A stretch of 54,906 bases of DNA from Desulfobacteraceae bacterium (GCA_013791935.1 VMSV01000002.1:1-54906), one strand, 5' to 3'; numbered from the stretch's first letter, positions 44,801-53,476 are shown. The notes: generated by a model not told the origin, from the sequence alone. A program made the numbers and translations.

Positions 44801-45338
44801 CTTGAAAAATGATCCTGTTCAGACCAAAATCAATCGTTTGGCCGAACTCCCTATTCTTAACCCCTTGACTTCAAACCATCCGGAAATGAAGGATTCCTTG
44901 GCACATCTACTGAATATCGCCTCTGCCTACGGGCATGACAGCCATTCTTTTCTTTGCGGTTTGGCCCTTAAAACAGATGTGGATTTTTATGACCCCAGGG
45001 CGGAAAGCGTAACGCTTATGACCCTTCACGCATCAAAAGGGTTGGAGTTTCCGGTGGTCTTTATCTGCGGATGTGAAGAAGGATTGATCCCTTTTATCAG
45101 ATTTGAAGGGACCGAACCGGATCCCGAAGAAGAAAGGCGCCTGTTTTATGTGGCCATGACCCGGGCCAGGGAAGAGCTATATTTCAGTTGGTGCAGAAAA
45201 AGAACGGTTACCGGAAAATACCAGGAACGAAAACTTTCCAGGTTTGTGGAAGACATTCAAAATTCCCTGCTTCGGAATGAAACAGAGACCCGCTCAGCAA
45301 AAAAGGACAATGGCTCCAGACAATTGCCGTTATTTTAA
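41880..45338 (+). CDS. PHP-domain and UvrD-type helicase fusion
   Basis: A 1152-residue protein. Residues 1-290 are a PHP-type metal-dependent phosphoesterase: MKYIADFHVHSKYSRAT, GTGDFTHPAW, LTTEISNIYK, LVPAHIWTPWFSML and LISNSDAHSPF. A zinc-binding motif (HRKCGICFDPRK, LCPECGK) follows. From residue 480 it is a superfamily 1A helicase: LNDKQQAAVRHGETPLLISA with GPGTGKT, VTFTNKAAQEMKERL, HVFVDEYQDLN, GDPDQSIYGFRGSDP, TLDRNYRSCE, LMTLHASKGLEFPVVFICGC and YVAMTRAREELYFS. PHP plus UvrD combinations are known but their substrate is not established. It starts 4 nt after hdrA and may be carried in the same transcript. Confidence 0.9.
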   Translation: MKYIADFHVHSKYSRATARNLDLEHLYIAARIKGITVVGTGDFTHPAWFGEILEKLEPAEPGLFKLKESLTGECDRQVPESCKGPVRFILTTEISNIYKKNDRTRKNHNLLFLPDLEDAKRLNARLETIGNIRSDGRPILGLDARHLLEILLEESPEGFLVPAHIWTPWFSMLGSKSGFDSIEECFEDLSSEIFAAETGLSSDPPMNRRLSSLDRITLISNSDAHSPFNLGREANRFHTDLSFHGIKKALKTGNPEEFLGTFEFYPEEGKYHFDGHRKCGICFDPRKSISHKGLCPECGKPLTLGVLYRVEELADRKPEEILKTNQDYASLIPLASILSDLLGVGPKSGKVMESYNHAIQTWGPELTILHELPIDDLHSSKIPLLGEAVLRMREGRIDFLPGYDGEYGKVNIFTPEERQSFSDQKPLFRGLTKNTPRNKKPEAPMPKATKHPKAGPKTVPPKSIKLETPDIPPKAVLFSPDTPLDILADLNDKQQAAVRHGETPLLISAGPGTGKTRTITYKMVHLISAKNIPPENILAVTFTNKAAQEMKERLAALLKNNQDLPEVNTFHGFCNNLLFECSKQTQTTAHTLIDDEDQLFMISRAVEVAGLKKPQSLSHEKIRSFVATAKQQMLNPKSDLSEILPEEYRNTFPLIYGKYQELLNIQGLMDFEDLIFHTVWLMETPEHPYRKYVKTYSHVFVDEYQDLNHGQYRIIKALCPTGENLCVIGDPDQSIYGFRGSDPAYFKAFMMDFPGAEQITLDRNYRSCETILKGSKQILGKNRENPEELKLYSGIQGVKTLGVISSPTEKSEAVSIGKRIEQLVGGLGFHSMDFGLKGEPSHGRERSFSDFALLYRTQSQGRILADALMKANIPCRMASRSAMFNLKGIRELISFLRLMEDKGTLTDLERIGRLPNSGLGLKALESFKSWFFQNSMTVSEALTHVRRLPVESIPPSFQAKLDRFAGMLSKTRETLKNDPVQTKINRLAELPILNPLTSNHPEMKDSLAHLLNIASAYGHDSHSFLCGLALKTDVDFYDPRAESVTLMTLHASKGLEFPVVFICGCEEGLIPFIRFEGTEPDPEEERRLFYVAMTRAREELYFSWCRKRTVTGKYQERKLSRFVEDIQNSLLRNETETRSAKKDNGSRQLPLF

Positions 45339-45384
45339 AGGGGACATGCTTTTGCAGAATGCATCCCGGACACCCAAATAAAAA

Positions 45385-45417
45385 AGCAGAGCACCTTACA
45401 ATGCTCTGCTTTTTTTG
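45385..45417 (+). terminator. Intrinsic terminator after the PHP-UvrD gene
   Basis: AGCAGAGCA pairs with TGCTCTGCT around an 8-nt loop and is followed by seven T. It probably ends the oxidoreductase-Hdr-helicase transcript. Confidence 0.88.
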
Positions 45418-45863
45418 CCTGGGGGGCTCCCCAGCCCCTAGGCTTCTTCCGGAAGAAAAGGGGTATCCCATGGATTGGGATTGTTGAAATCAATAGTAAA
45501 TTTTCTCCCGCACCCCGTTTTTTTTCAGAATGCGGGAGAAATTTGATTTTAAACGCCGCCGCTAACCCCCTTTTTTAAGTTTAACCGTTCTAGGCGCATA
45601 GCGCGTGGTTGGTTTTCTTTTAGGTGTTGAAGTTGGGTGGCGATTAAAATCTGAATATATTTCATTTGTTATAAAAGCAATATTCTGGCCAAACTTGCTA
45701 TATTTTTTTATTTATTATTATTTCAGAACTTTACCATTTTATATGTCATTAATTCTCTTCTGGGGTGCGTCAATTTCTTTTCTTTTTTTGCAAAATAGTT
45801 TACAAATTTTGGCAATTTGCACATCATGCCATGGACCAAACCCTAAAATGGAAGGACTTCCCC
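45418..45863. other. AT-rich intergenic region with a strong hairpin
   Basis: No gene is supported. A hairpin of AAATTTTCTCCCGCA (45499-45513) with TGCGGGAGAAATTT (45531-45544) and an 18-nt loop is the main structure. From about 45640 the sequence is distinctly AT-rich (for example TATATTTTTTTATTTATTAT), unlike neighbouring genes. A 93-residue plus-strand frame (45605-45886) has no family features and I treat it as spurious. Confidence 0.5.
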
Positions 45864-46955
45864 ATGCCCCAAAACGATCTTTATGACAAGCTTGCCGACC
45901 TTTTCAATCAAATCGGATTCGGCAGTCGAAAAAGCCCTGAACTCATCAATCTTTTGAAATCGCTTTTTAATGAACAAGAGGCACAAATCGCTTTGAACCT
46001 TTCCCCCTTTGCGCCCGAGCCTCCGGTAAAGGTTGCAGAAAGACTGGGGAAAGATCCGGACGGAATTGCGGAAACCCTGGATTGCATGGCGGACAAGGGA
46101 TTGATTTACGCCAGCAAAAAGGGAGATGAAAACTGGTTTAAAACCATCCAGCTGGTGCCGGGTATTTTCGAGCTCCAGTTCATGAAGGGAGAAGTCACAG
46201 ACAGAGCCATTGAGCTGGCGAAACTCTTTGACGCTTACGCCCATGCCGGGGCAAGGGAACAGTCCCAACAACCCGTACCTCCCTCTGACAAACTGCCGGT
46301 GAATTTCGCAAGGGTCATTCCCATTGAAAAATCCGTTTCTTCGGATACCACCGTCTTTCCCTATGAAGAAATCGCAAAATACATCGATGCCGCAAAAGAC
46401 ATCACAGTGTCCGTATGCTATTGCAGGCATGAGAAAAGACTTCTGGATAAGGGCTGTAACTTTCCCGATGACGTCTGTCTGCAACTGGGATCTTTTTCGA
46501 GATTTGTTGAAGAAAGAGGGTTCGGTCGACGGATTTCTAAAGAAGAAGCCCATGAAATCATCAAGAAAAGCGCCGATGCAGGCTTGATCCATACTGCCAG
46601 CAATACCATGGACGGCATTGACTTTATATGCAACTGCTGTACTTGCTGCTGCGGTATTCTAAGAGGCGTCAGCCAATTCAATCTGCCGGTCCGAACCGTA
46701 TCCAGCAATTATGAAGTGAAAATAGATGGGGAACTTTGCTCGGCTTGCGGTGAGTGTGTTACAAAATGTCAGATGGCGGCGGTTTCTCTTGAAAATGAAT
46801 CCCCTGAAATAAATCTTGAGCGTTGTATCGGGTGCGGTGTCTGTGTTCATCATTGTCCGACCGGAGCACTTACCCTGGCACCGAGAACGGATTTTATTAA
46901 GCCCCCGGCTAATTTCAGGGAGCTGGTTCAAAAGCAGGCAGATTCGAGAAAATAA
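45864..46955 (+). CDS. 4Fe-4S protein with N-terminal winged-helix-like domain
   Basis: A 363-residue cytoplasmic protein. Residues 1-90 look like a winged helix (AQIALNLSPFAPEPPVKVAE, AETLDCMADKGLIYASKKGD). The middle has cysteines in VSVCYCRHEKRLLDKGCNFP and the unusually dense ICNCCTCCCGILRG. The C-terminus has two [4Fe-4S] motifs, CSACGECVTKCQMA and CIGCGVCVHHCPTG. The role is unknown; the combination suggests an electron carrier that also senses or binds something. ATG 45864 was chosen because GGAAGGAC lies just upstream; frames open farther upstream lack sites. Confidence 0.8.
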   Translation: MPQNDLYDKLADLFNQIGFGSRKSPELINLLKSLFNEQEAQIALNLSPFAPEPPVKVAERLGKDPDGIAETLDCMADKGLIYASKKGDENWFKTIQLVPGIFELQFMKGEVTDRAIELAKLFDAYAHAGAREQSQQPVPPSDKLPVNFARVIPIEKSVSSDTTVFPYEEIAKYIDAAKDITVSVCYCRHEKRLLDKGCNFPDDVCLQLGSFSRFVEERGFGRRISKEEAHEIIKKSADAGLIHTASNTMDGIDFICNCCTCCCGILRGVSQFNLPVRTVSSNYEVKIDGELCSACGECVTKCQMAAVSLENESPEINLERCIGCGVCVHHCPTGALTLAPRTDFIKPPANFRELVQKQADSRK

Positions 46956-47046
46956 ATCAAATACGCCTTGTTTTTTTTTTTTCATTCCGGTACTAATGGC
47001 CCTTTCATTATAAGGTGTTATTAAATTAATTTCTAAAAGGCATTGA

Positions 47047-48126
47047 ATGAATTTACCAGAATTGAAAATTGACGATTTAGTCGCCAAAGTACCGATCATT
47101 CAAGGTGGAATGGGCGTGGGAATTTCACTTTCCCGTCTTGCCTCCGCTGTCGCCAATGAAGGGGCCATCGGCGTGATCGCCGCAGCCATGATCGGAATCA
47201 CGGAACCGGACATTGCAACGGATGGCCTAAAAGCAAATATCAGGGCATTACAGAGAGAAATCCGGACCGCCAAGGAAATGACCAAGGGAATTCTGGGAGT
47301 CAATATCATGACCGCTTTGACCAATTTCAGCGATATGGTCAAAACATCCATTGAGGAAGGCATTGACATCATCTTTTCAGGGGCCGGGTTACCCTTGGAC
47401 CTCCCGGGCTATTTAAAAGAGGGGTGTAAAACCAAACTGGTGCCCATCGTCTCTTCCGGACGTGCGGCCTCGATAATCTGCAAAAAATGGATCCAGAAAT
47501 TCAATTATCTTCCCAATGCATTTGTGGTTGAAGGGCCTAAAGCCGGCGGTCATCTGGGGTTCAAAACAGAAGAGATCGACAATCCGGAATTCTCCCTGGA
47601 CAATCTGGTAAAAAGTGTCCTCAACGCCATAAAACCTTTTGAGGAAAAATTCAAAAAATCCATCCCGGTGATTGCCGCAGGTGGTATTTTTACTGGTGCT
47701 GACATAAAAAAATATTTAAAAATGGGTGCAGCGGGTGTTCAAATGGGAACACGTTTTGTCGCAACCCACGAATGCGATGCGGATGAGGGATTCAAACAGG
47801 CTTACATTGCTTCTAAAGAAGAGGATATGGTCATTATCAAAAGTCCTTTAGGCCTGCCGGGAAGGGCCATTCAAAATACCTTTCTCAAGGATGTTCAAGA
47901 AGGCAAAAAAACGCCCTTCAAATGCCCTTATCATTGTCTGAAAACCTGTGACTACAAAAAAAGCCCTTACTGCATTGCCATTGCCTTGTTGAATGCAAAA
48001 AGAGGAAAATTCAATTACGGGTTTGCCTTCGCCGGAAAGAATGCTTTTAGAATCACCGAAATCATTTCCGTAAAGGAACTGATCAACACCTTGAAACATG
48101 AATTTTCCATGGCTTGCAGCGGCTGA
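47047..48126 (+). CDS. Nitronate monooxygenase/FabK-like flavoprotein
   Basis: A 359-residue TIM-barrel flavoprotein of the 2-nitropropane dioxygenase family: VPIIQGGMGVGISLSRLASA, ANEGAIGVIAAAMIG, VEGPKAGGHLGF (catalytic-type His), PVIAAGGIFTGADIKKYLKM and GAAGVQMGTRFVAT, the FMN-phosphate region. Extra cysteines occur near the C-terminus (CPYHCLKTCDYKKSPYC), perhaps holding a metal or Fe-S cluster, which is common in relatives from anaerobes. The reaction could be an enoyl reduction (FabK-like) as well as nitronate oxidation; in an anaerobe the former is easier to justify. Confidence 0.85.
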   Translation: MNLPELKIDDLVAKVPIIQGGMGVGISLSRLASAVANEGAIGVIAAAMIGITEPDIATDGLKANIRALQREIRTAKEMTKGILGVNIMTALTNFSDMVKTSIEEGIDIIFSGAGLPLDLPGYLKEGCKTKLVPIVSSGRAASIICKKWIQKFNYLPNAFVVEGPKAGGHLGFKTEEIDNPEFSLDNLVKSVLNAIKPFEEKFKKSIPVIAAGGIFTGADIKKYLKMGAAGVQMGTRFVATHECDADEGFKQAYIASKEEDMVIIKSPLGLPGRAIQNTFLKDVQEGKKTPFKCPYHCLKTCDYKKSPYCIAIALLNAKRGKFNYGFAFAGKNAFRITEIISVKELINTLKHEFSMACSG

Positions 48127-48232
48127 GCACTGCTTCCACAAAAAAGCGAGGATGAGCGAAGCCATGTGCCTCTTAAACCATATATCGATGCCAGGCTTGT
48201 TCTGAAAAACAAAAACCACGAGGAACACGGCG

Positions 48233-50539
48233 TTGGCGATCTCCCCTTCAGGCATACTGGAAAATGTGCTTCAAATTATTGCCGAGTCGGGAGATCCGGA
48301 ACTCGTCCTTGACAGAATTGTCACCTACATCGCTCAAACCTGCCACATTGATGTCTGTTCAGTTTATGTTTTAGATCCCTCCGGAAATCGTCTTATCCTC
48401 AAGGCAACCCAAGGTCTTGAAAAATCAACCGTTGATAAAATCTCCATGAACATCAACGAAGGGTTGACCGGTTTGGCACTCGAAACCATGGCACCGGTTT
48501 TTGTCATCAACCCCTCCAAGCATGAGCGGTATAAATTTTACAAAGACAGCGGAGAGGAATTATACAGTACCTTCATGGGAATCCCTCTTGTATACCACCA
48601 GAACATCCTCGGGGTTCTGGTTTTTCAAACGGTGGAGGAGAAAACCATTTCCCGAAAAGACATCCCTTTTTTTTCAAATCTCGCGACGCAAATTGCTGCA
48701 ACGGTTGCCTATACTGGTCTTCTCGAAAATCTGAAGCTGCAGAAAAAAGTCACTTCCGAAAAACCGGGTGATTCTCGGGAGAGCTCTGCCACAAAAAATT
48801 TCTTAAAAGGCCTTTCGGTGACCTCGGGATTTGCAGAAGGAGAAGCGGTTTATTCCAGAAACAGCATCGGCTTTGACCAGATCCATCCCAAGCAAGCTCT
48901 TGATGTGAAAACAGAAAGAGAAAGACTGGAGGTTGCCTTCAGAACCAGCGCGGAAGATATCAAGAAAATCATAGGGCGCGCAAAAGAACTGTCCATGGAG
49001 GATACGGCAATCCTTGAAGCCCATCTCATGTACCTCATGGACAATTCCTTCAAGAAAAAGATAGGCCGTCACATAGACCAAGGGGAGTGTGCTGAATTCG
49101 CTTTAAAAAAAGAAATCCTATTTCATATGGAATTTTTCAAAAAACTGAATGACCCCTATCTCAGGGAACGGGCATCCGACATTGAAGATACGGGCAAAAG
49201 AATTCTTGGGCACCTGCTCGGCCAAACAAACCATTTTGTGGAAAAGTTCGAAAAACCCGTGATTCTTTTTGCTTCTGATATTTCACCGGTTGATCTGGTC
49301 AACCTAAATCAGGAAAATCTTAAGGGTATTGTTCTTTCCAAAGGTGGGAAAACCTCACATGCGGTCATCCTCGCCAAGTCTTTCGAAATCCCGATCATTA
49401 TCGGAGTAAAAGGGGTTTTCAATGTCATTCAAGAAAAAGATCACGTAATCATGGATGCTTCTTCCGGAATCGTTTTCCGGAACCCCCCGGAAGAGATTCG
49501 AAAAGAGTATGACCGGCTCAAATCCGAACAATCCAAAGCCTTTGATAAGCTCTCTGTTTTGAAAAACAAACCGGCAGTTACGACCGACGGTTTTAAGGTA
49601 ACCATTGGCGCCAACATCGGGTTGTTGTCGGATATGGATCTGGTGGATAAATATGGCGCCGATTTCATTGGCTTATACCGAACGGAGTTCCCTTTTTTAA
49701 TCCGTCAGACCTTTCCATCGGAAGAAGAACAGTTTGATCTTTATAAAAGGATTGTCGAAAAAGCAAATGGCAGGATCATCACCATTCGCACCATGGATAT
49801 TGGAGGGGACAAATTCTTAAATCATCTGGACTCTGAAAAAGAGGCCAACCCATTTCTGGGATGGCGTTCTGTGAGGATCAGCCTGGAAAACGAAGATGTT
49901 TTCAGGGATCAGATTCGAGCCATATTGCGTGCCTCTGCTTTCGGCAAGGCAAGACTCCTTTTCCCCATGATATCAACGGTGGGTGAAGTCAGAAAAATTA
50001 TTGAAATTCTCCGCGAGGAAAAACACTTTTTGCAGAAGGGGAAAGTGTCTTTCGATGCCGGAATACAAATCGGTATTATGGTGGAAGTTCCTGGAATTAT
50101 CAGAATACTGGATCGGCTGCTGGATTCCATCGACTTTATCAGCATCGGCACCAACGACCTGGTTCAGTACCTCCTTGCGGTGGATCGAAACAACGAAAAA
50201 GTCGCCCATTTATACAATCCCCTTCATCCTGCCGTAATCGGAACCATTCTGGATGTCATCCGGCTGTGCAGGCAAAAAGGAAAGCCCGTCTGCATCTGCG
50301 GTGAGGCAGCGGCCAATCTTGCCTGTGTAAGCCTATTTCTCGGCATGGGGGCGGATTGCCTGAGCATGAATCCGGCTTCGATTCCTGTGGTTAAAAATTT
50401 CATCCGGGAACTGGATCAAAAAAATCTGTCGGAAATGCTTGGCGAGGTCTTGAAAAAAGATACAGCGGAAGAGGTGCAGGCATTCCTGTCAAAGAATGCA
50501 TTTTTTCATGAAGATTTGTTAAAGTCTTCTTTCTTTTAG
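48233..50539 (+). CDS. ptsP: Phosphoenolpyruvate-protein phosphotransferase PtsP with GAF domain
   Basis: A 768-residue enzyme I of the nitrogen-type phosphotransferase system. Residues 1-165 form a GAF sensor domain. The rest is enzyme I: VTSGFAEGEAVYSRNSIGFD, HAIL-type phosphorylation loop SKGGKTSHAVILAKS with His376, GLYRTEFPFL, ITIRTMDIGGDKFL, NPFLGWRSVRISL and the cysteine loop PVCICGEAAA near the C-terminus. It passes phosphate from PEP to an HPr-type protein. Translation appears to start at TTG 48233, nine nt after GAGGA. No partner gene is in the window. Confidence 0.92.
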   Translation: MAISPSGILENVLQIIAESGDPELVLDRIVTYIAQTCHIDVCSVYVLDPSGNRLILKATQGLEKSTVDKISMNINEGLTGLALETMAPVFVINPSKHERYKFYKDSGEELYSTFMGIPLVYHQNILGVLVFQTVEEKTISRKDIPFFSNLATQIAATVAYTGLLENLKLQKKVTSEKPGDSRESSATKNFLKGLSVTSGFAEGEAVYSRNSIGFDQIHPKQALDVKTERERLEVAFRTSAEDIKKIIGRAKELSMEDTAILEAHLMYLMDNSFKKKIGRHIDQGECAEFALKKEILFHMEFFKKLNDPYLRERASDIEDTGKRILGHLLGQTNHFVEKFEKPVILFASDISPVDLVNLNQENLKGIVLSKGGKTSHAVILAKSFEIPIIIGVKGVFNVIQEKDHVIMDASSGIVFRNPPEEIRKEYDRLKSEQSKAFDKLSVLKNKPAVTTDGFKVTIGANIGLLSDMDLVDKYGADFIGLYRTEFPFLIRQTFPSEEEQFDLYKRIVEKANGRIITIRTMDIGGDKFLNHLDSEKEANPFLGWRSVRISLENEDVFRDQIRAILRASAFGKARLLFPMISTVGEVRKIIEILREEKHFLQKGKVSFDAGIQIGIMVEVPGIIRILDRLLDSIDFISIGTNDLVQYLLAVDRNNEKVAHLYNPLHPAVIGTILDVIRLCRQKGKPVCICGEAAANLACVSLFLGMGADCLSMNPASIPVVKNFIRELDQKNLSEMLGEVLKKDTAEEVQAFLSKNAFFHEDLLKSSFF

Positions 50540-50562
50540 AGCAGCAACCAAAAATTCACATA

Positions 50563-50607
50563 AATAAAGGGCGTTATTATGATATCCCACAAAAACGCCC
50601 TTTATTA
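50563..50607. terminator. Bidirectional terminator between ptsP and csp
   Basis: AAATAAAGGGCGTT pairs with AACGCCCTTTAT around an 18-nt loop, with A-rich and T-rich flanks on both sides. It serves the converging ptsP and cold-shock genes. Confidence 0.85.
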
Positions 50608-50624
50608 TTCATTGTTTTTTCTTT

Positions 50625-50825
50625 TTAGACAACGGTCACATTAACAGCGGCCGGGCCTTTTTTGCCTTGCTCAACATCGAAGGTAACTCTATCGCCTTCA
50701 TTAAGTGATTTAAACCCACTGGCGTTGATCCCTGAATGGTGAACAAATATGTCAGATCCATTTTCCTGTTCAATAAAACCATAACCCTTGCTGTTATTGA
50801 ACCACTTTACTACTCCATTTGCCAT
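50625..50825 (-). CDS. Cold-shock protein CspA family
   Basis: A 66-residue OB-fold RNA chaperone: [20 protein letters not shown], then [20 protein letters not shown] and [17 protein letters not shown]. Both RNA-binding motifs (KGYGFI and DIFVH) are intact. AGGAGGAAAG precedes the start. About 190 nt of non-coding sequence lies upstream, as is usual for the long leader of this family. Confidence 0.96.
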   Translation of the reverse strand: MANGVVKWFNNSKGYGFIEQENGSDIFVHHSGINASGFKSLNEGDRVTFDVEQGKKGPAAVNVTVV

Positions 50826-51012
50826 CGTGCTTTCCTCCTTTATAGTAATTTCTCATTGTTCCAAGTCTCAGGAACCCACTTACGACAAATGGAATTTCCT
50901 AATTTCCTTCAGAACGTGCGATACTCGGCCCCATACATACTGACCTTATGAGTTTCGAATATGATACGCTCTTTTTTTTAAAAAGCAAGTCATAATTATT
51001 CATTTAAGTTGA

Positions 51013-51588
51013 TTATTCTGAAAATATTTTTCCTTCACCGGCATAGACCTCAAAATCATCTTTTTCCCATTTTTTCTCAATGTATTCCGGCCAGATTCCG
51101 GTTTTGGGATCAGGCCCTTCGAGGGTGATTTTAGTGGCCAACCTGTCTTTCATTTTTGGCTTTTTCCTAATATCGACATTTGAAACCGGAAAACTGAATT
51201 CAATGGGAATATGATTGGGGTCAAAAGAGTATATGGAAATTATGAACCCATGGTCCATGATTTCCGAAACCCAGAATCCGGCTGCCGTCAGCTTCTTCTT
51301 GAGTTCAATAAGATGTTCAAATTCCGTTACGCCAATTGAAATATGGTCGAAAATATGGGCACCCTTCACCGGAACGCCATGATCCTTTTCCGGTGCCAGC
51401 TCCACACCCGGCCATTCAAAAAAAGCGATCAAATCATTTTCAGAAATTTCAAAAAAATAATGCCGGTATTCTTTGGTTCCAAGACCTGCCACCAACCGCA
51501 TGCCGAGCAGATCCCGCCAGAACCGGATGGTCATGTCCATATCCAGGGTAATCATCGCAATATGATTGATTCCATTGTAGGTCGCCAT
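51013..51588 (-). CDS. VOC (glyoxalase/bleomycin resistance)-family protein
   Basis: A 191-residue vicinal-oxygen-chelate protein: NGINHIAMITLDMDMTIRFW, FFEISENDLIAFFEWPGVE, FDHISIGVTEFEHLIELKKK and FDPNHIPIEFSF. The metal-ligand positions (His in NHIAM, Glu in AFFEW, His in DHISIG, Glu in PIEFSF) are conserved, so it is likely metal-dependent. Substrate unknown. ATG 51588 has GGAG at 9 nt; the frame is open to 51627. Confidence 0.85.
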   Translation of the reverse strand: MATYNGINHIAMITLDMDMTIRFWRDLLGMRLVAGLGTKEYRHYFFEISENDLIAFFEWPGVELAPEKDHGVPVKGAHIFDHISIGVTEFEHLIELKKKLTAAGFWVSEIMDHGFIISIYSFDPNHIPIEFSFPVSNVDIRKKPKMKDRLATKITLEGPDPKTGIWPEYIEKKWEKDDFEVYAGEGKIFSE

Positions 51589-51800
51589 ACTCTGATGTTC
51601 TCCAAATGTATTGAACCACCTCATCATTAACCATTTGATAGTGAGGTGATTTTTGTCCTCGTTCAGGGTTTCGACACGCGTCTTTTCAATGAATGAACCC
51701 CTCCTGTTTTATCCTCTCCAGTTGACTTTTGGGCATATTGTACACTATTTTGGCCTCACATACAGCAATTAATCAAATCAGGATTTAAGGAGGTTGCCCC

Positions 51801-52901
51801 TTGCCTAAAGAAAAAGGCATGATCGTGTTGATGGGTTCCGGAGAGCTTGCGTCCACCATGGTTGAAGTCCATAAGGGACTATTGGCTCGATTGGGGGATT
51901 CCCCCAGGGCGGTATTTGTGGATACACCCTCGGGGTTTCAGCTCAACACGGACGAGATTTCCCTTAAGGCCGTTGAGTATTTCAGCCGCCGGGTGAACCA
52001 CCCCATCACCATTGCTTCCTTTAAATCCAGGGAAACCATTGGAGATTCAGAAAAAAAGGCGACCTATGAAACCCTTGAAACCGCCGATTACATTCTCATC
52101 GGCCCGGGAAGCCCCTCTTACGCAACCCGGCAATGGCTGAACACCAGCATCCCGGATATGTTCATCAAAAGAATTGAGGCCGGGGGATGCCTTGTGACCG
52201 CAAGTGCCGCAGCCCTTACCTTGGGACCATTCACCCTGCCAGTGTATGAAATTTATAAAGTGGGCCAGGATATTCACTGGATTGACGGCATCAATGTTCT
52301 GAATCATTTCGGGCTCAACCTGGTGGTGATTCCCCACTGGAACAATGCGGACGGGGGAAACCACGATACCCGATTCTGTTTCATGGGAAAGCCCCGCATG
52401 GACCATCTCATGGCCCTTCTGCCGGAGGATGTGACTGTTTTGGGAATCGACGAACATACCGCGTGCATTCTGGATTTTGAGAAACAAACTGCAGAAATCA
52501 AGGGCATCGGCGGCATCACTCTAAAAGAGCATCATCAGGAAACTTTTTTCAAAAACGGGTCAATTTTTCCGCTGGATCATTTACAAAAAGGGGGTATTTC
52601 CAAACCCATCCCATACCCTACCCTGCCCTCCGAACTAATTTCAATGCCGGTTCTGTCTGAAAAAGGCACCTTCAAGGATCGTGAAGCTCCGGCACCGTTG
52701 ACCATCTCCACCAACGGCGGGGATTCCCACCTTCCAATGGATTCTTTAGCCCCCCTGGTGGATTCCCTTTTGGAACTCAGAACCGGCTACCGGATTGCCG
52801 GCAAATTCCAAGAAGCCGATGCCATTCGAAAATGCCTGGAAAAAGCAAATATCCGGATTGAAGATAGGGAAAACCGGTCCTCATGGTACAAGCCGGATTA
52901 A
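51801..52901 (+). CDS. Peptidase S51-like protein with CysRS-like C-terminal tail
   Basis: A 366-residue protein. Residues 5-235 resemble the cyanophycinase/dipeptidase E (S51) fold: GMIVLMGSGELAS, VFVDTPSGFQLN, YILIGPGSPSYATRQWLNTS, and CLVTASAAALTLGPFTLPVY, where the serine nucleophile of the family is expected in an ASAAA-type elbow. The last 45 residues (LRTGYRIAGKFQEADAIRKC, LEKANIRIEDRENRSSWYK) match the C-terminal helix pair of cysteinyl-tRNA synthetase (AD.IR..L...I.LED....W). The fused tail is unusual. Starts at TTG 51801, seven nt after AAGGAGG. Confidence 0.75.
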   Translation: MPKEKGMIVLMGSGELASTMVEVHKGLLARLGDSPRAVFVDTPSGFQLNTDEISLKAVEYFSRRVNHPITIASFKSRETIGDSEKKATYETLETADYILIGPGSPSYATRQWLNTSIPDMFIKRIEAGGCLVTASAAALTLGPFTLPVYEIYKVGQDIHWIDGINVLNHFGLNLVVIPHWNNADGGNHDTRFCFMGKPRMDHLMALLPEDVTVLGIDEHTACILDFEKQTAEIKGIGGITLKEHHQETFFKNGSIFPLDHLQKGGISKPIPYPTLPSELISMPVLSEKGTFKDREAPAPLTISTNGGDSHLPMDSLAPLVDSLLELRTGYRIAGKFQEADAIRKCLEKANIRIEDRENRSSWYKPD

Positions 52902-53356
52902 TCTTTCATTGAAACCCGTGTGGCCTTCTGAAGGCTCTCCACCAGAATATGGGCTTCCACTTTCACCTGCATGAAAGCACAATGGGGTGAATTCACAAAC
53001 TCCGCGAGATTGGGGTGTTTCACCAGGTATTTTTTAACCATCATGGATCGGACTTCGCCTTCCAAAGCATCCACCTGGCCCATGGCGGTCACCGCCCTTG
53101 CGTTCTGAAAGTCATCCTCGTGGTTCTTGGTGTTTTCCACCAGAAGGGCTACCCGGTTGTCCTTTTTCATATTCTCGTATTTAACCGTCTCCTTCGGAGT
53201 GGCGAACAGGATGGTTTTGAGGTCCTCCGTTTCGGCAAAAGCAATAAGATTGGCATAAGGGCCTTCCTTACCGAAGGTGGCCAGCACGGCAAGCTTCTGG
53301 GAACCAAGAAGACTTGCGATTTTTTCCATGAATTCATGTCGGAGTGTTTTTTCCAT
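52898..53356 (-). CDS. Pyridoxamine 5'-phosphate oxidase-like FMN protein
   Basis: A 152-residue split-barrel protein: KIASLLGSQKLAVLATFGKE, AETEDLKTILFATPKETVKY, NMKKDNRVALLVENTK and AVTAMGQVDALEGE. This is the PNPOx-like flavin reductase type; no specific substrate can be given. It converges with the S51-like gene, overlapping it by four nt at the stop codons. Confidence 0.82.
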   Translation of the reverse strand: MEKTLRHEFMEKIASLLGSQKLAVLATFGKEGPYANLIAFAETEDLKTILFATPKETVKYENMKKDNRVALLVENTKNHEDDFQNARAVTAMGQVDALEGEVRSMMVKKYLVKHPNLAEFVNSPHCAFMQVKVEAHILVESLQKATRVSMKD

Positions 53357-53476
53357 ATCCTTTTCTCAAAGATTGAATCTGTGGTTTGATGTATGTTAGG
53401 ATCATCTCAAGTTTTCTTTTAAACAATTTCCATCCGGCAATCAAACAAAAGAAAAATACAGGTCAAGGATATCCCT

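Noticed and set aside
45605..45886. Plus-strand 93-residue hydrophobic frame
   Set aside because: Hydrophobicity comes from AT-rich sequence; no ribosome binding site, and the C-terminal part overlaps the real start of the Fe-S protein in another frame.
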